Shown here: one piece after another, positions 62,717-64,000 of the stretch | Layout: each line of letters begins with the position of its first letter | Numbering within the stretch: position 1 is the first letter of the stretch | Assembly (NCBI GenBank): GCA_013286085.1 | Contig: JABDGK010000005.1 | Coordinates: 1 to 64,000 of the forward strand | DNA: 64,000 nucleotides | Direction: 5' to 3' | Source: Gammaproteobacteria bacterium | GTDB lineage: Bacteria > Pseudomonadota > Gammaproteobacteria > DSM-16500 | Made by a program: the position numbers and the translations under genes | The notes under the pieces: generated by a model | Databases searched by the model: none | What the model was told of the DNA's origin: nothing | Seen by the model: the letters and a program-made list of their open reading frames with translations, nothing else

Positions 62717-63571
62717 ATGCTGTCACAATGGACGCAATATTGTTTACTGATGCGGCTACATAAGCCGATTGGAATTTTATTATTGCTTTGGCCGACGTTG
62801 TGGGCATTATGGTTGGCGAGTCATGGACGACCACATTTCCTTGTATTATGTATTTTTGTTGCCGGTGTTGTGTTGATGCGTTCAGCGGGTTGCATTATCA
62901 ACGATTATGCTGATCGCAAAGTCGATGCGTATGTCAAGCGTACCAGTCAGCGACCATTAGCAACGGGTGCAATCAGTGTCAAAGGTGCATTAATCGTCTT
63001 TACTGTGTTGAGCTTATTCGCTTTTGGTTTAGTGTTGTTTTTGAATGTGTATACGATTCTTTTAGCTATTGTCGGTGCAGTGCTAGCGATTATTTATCCC
63101 TTTATGAAACGTTTTACGCATTTGCCGCAAGTGGGGTTGGGTTTGGCATTTTCATGGGGAATACCCATGGCATTTGCTGCAGAAAATAATGCCATCCCAT
63201 TGGCTGCTTGGGTTTTATATTTTACCGCGATTCTTTGGCCAGTCATTTATGACACGATGTATGCCATGACAGATAGGGATGATGACTTAAAGGTTGGTAT
63301 CAAGTCGACAGCAATTTTATTTGCTACATGGGATACGGTTATTATTGCGGTTTTGCAAATGGTATTTTTATGTGGTCTGATCTATGTGGGTTGTTTGTTT
63401 AGATTGACGATGAATTATTATGCGAGTTTGTTGCTAGTCGCTGGTTTTTTTTGTTATCAACAAGTTCTCATGAAAAATCGTGAACGAACGCAGTGTTTTA
63501 AAGCATTTTTAAATAATCATTGGGTGGGTCTTATTATTTTTGTGGGAATAGTATTGGGTTTGCCAACATGA
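62717..63571 (+). CDS. ubiA: 4-hydroxybenzoate octaprenyltransferase
   Basis: Prenylates 4-hydroxybenzoate in the inner membrane. The 284-residue protein has about nine membrane helices and both Asp-rich motifs: NDYADRKVDAYVKRTSQRPL near residue 70 and DTMYAMTDRDDDLKVGIKST near residue 180. Full length. Its stop overlaps the pdxB start by four bases (ATGA). Confidence 0.98.
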   Translation: MLSQWTQYCLLMRLHKPIGILLLLWPTLWALWLASHGRPHFLVLCIFVAGVVLMRSAGCIINDYADRKVDAYVKRTSQRPLATGAISVKGALIVFTVLSLFAFGLVLFLNVYTILLAIVGAVLAIIYPFMKRFTHLPQVGLGLAFSWGIPMAFAAENNAIPLAAWVLYFTAILWPVIYDTMYAMTDRDDDLKVGIKSTAILFATWDTVIIAVLQMVFLCGLIYVGCLFRLTMNYYASLLLVAGFFCYQQVLMKNRERTQCFKAFLNNHWVGLIIFVGIVLGLPT

Positions 63572-64000
63572 AGATTGTCGCGGATGAGAATATTCCATTA
63601 TTACCAAATTATTTTGGACACGTTGGTGAATTAGTCGTGAAGCCCGGGCGTAGTATTACGCGTGATGATGTGCTAACAGCTGATATTTTGCTGGTCCGTT
63701 CCGTCACAAAAGTGAATAGTGAGTTGTTAGCGGGTACGTCCGTTAAATTTGTAGGAAGTTCGGCGACAGGTGTTGATCACCTTGATACGGCATGGCTAGA
63801 TGCGGCTGGTATCAAGTGGTATGCAGCTGATGGTTGTAATGCGCGCGCTGTTGTGGAGTATGTCGTTGCTGTTGTGGCAAGTTTAACAAAACAAGCAATT
63901 TTTCCTGGGCGACAATTGCGAGCTGCTGTCATTGGCGTGGGTAAAATTGGTAGTCAAGTTGCCGATGTTTTAAAAATATTAGGATTTGAGGTCGTATTGT
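63568..64000 (+). CDS. pdxB: Erythronate-4-phosphate dehydrogenase, N-terminal part
   Basis: The frame runs off the window after 144 residues. The start MKIVADENIPLLPNYFGHVG is that of PdxB, followed by VRSVTKVNSELLAG, FVGSSATGVDHLDTAWL, CNARAVVEYVV and the NAD-binding AAVIGVGKIGSQVADVLK. It oxidises 4-phosphoerythronate in the DXP-dependent vitamin B6 route, upstream of PdxA (42856). It is coupled to ubiA by a four-base overlap. Confidence 0.95.
   Translation, partial: MKIVADENIPLLPNYFGHVGELVVKPGRSITRDDVLTADILLVRSVTKVNSELLAGTSVKFVGSSATGVDHLDTAWLDAAGIKWYAADGCNARAVVEYVVAVVASLTKQAIFPGRQLRAAVIGVGKIGSQVADVLKILGFEVVL

Overview
The window is about 64 kb of a gammaproteobacterial chromosome of moderate to low GC. 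Gene order and content point to the order Legionellales (Legionella/Coxiella relatives). The housekeeping blocks are typically gammaproteobacterial: dprA-smg-topA, argS-ftsN-hslVU-DUF971, lptD-surA-pdxA divergent from amgK-murU, ftsYEX-rpoH divergent from rsmD, and ubiC-ubiA-pdxB. HslV carries the short Met-Glu-Gln-Phe-His-Gly propeptide that I recall from Legionella and Coxiella. Several large unrecognised, low-complexity or coiled-coil proteins look like type IV (Dot/Icm) effectors. Three of the orphan loci have a TTAA-N7-TTAA box like that of the Legionella/Coxiella regulator PmrA, each followed at exactly the same distance by a -10 element. The species cannot be named from the sequence alone.

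Layout. 1-6 kb: the 3' end of pnp, then a run of orphan genes. 6-14 kb: a DUF4143 ATPase, groEL-groES (reverse strand), dsbD, gshA-gshB and a secreted orphan. 15-26.5 kb: dprA-smg-topA, a membrane orphan with a PmrA-like promoter, argS-ftsN, hslVU-DUF971 and rpiA. 26.7-31.4 kb: asparaginase, a small orphan, a DUF559 nuclease inside inverted repeats, a VOC protein, rpe and waaA. 31.6-37.2 kb: two large helical orphans around a palindrome-rich tract with a GIY-YIG nuclease, its decayed second copy and a family 4 uracil-DNA glycosylase. 37.7-48.3 kb: coaD-ferredoxin-APC transporter, a TolC-like protein, an MFS transporter, pdxA-surA-lptD and an orphan. 48.4-57.3 kb: amgK-murU, two exported orphans, comM, an orphan, rpoH and ftsXEY. 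57.4-64 kb: rsmD, trpS, two small genes, a PH-domain protein, a MarC protein, a flavoprotein and ubiC-ubiA-pdxB.

Regulation. groES has a perfect CIRCE operator, a sigma-32 promoter and a sigma-70-like promoter in one compact region. A second perfect CIRCE lies directly upstream of rpoH, so HrcA probably represses the heat-shock sigma factor itself. hslV has its own sigma-32-type promoter. HrcA, PmrA and the Dot/Icm system would have to be encoded outside the window.

Repeats. The intergenic space is unusually rich in palindromes of at least six families. The most dispersed (core GGTGGACAAAGCGCAGCG) has nine full or partial copies, mostly at gene 3' ends. Two other families each surround a small nuclease gene: DUF559 at 28.2-28.9 kb and GIY-YIG at 33.2-34.8 kb. 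The GIY-YIG unit is present twice, once intact and once decayed, which suggests palindromes mobilised together with a nuclease. Two copies of an IS903/IS5-like MITE and a 143-bp palindromic element complete the set. I found no rRNA, tRNA, CRISPR array or complete insertion sequence.
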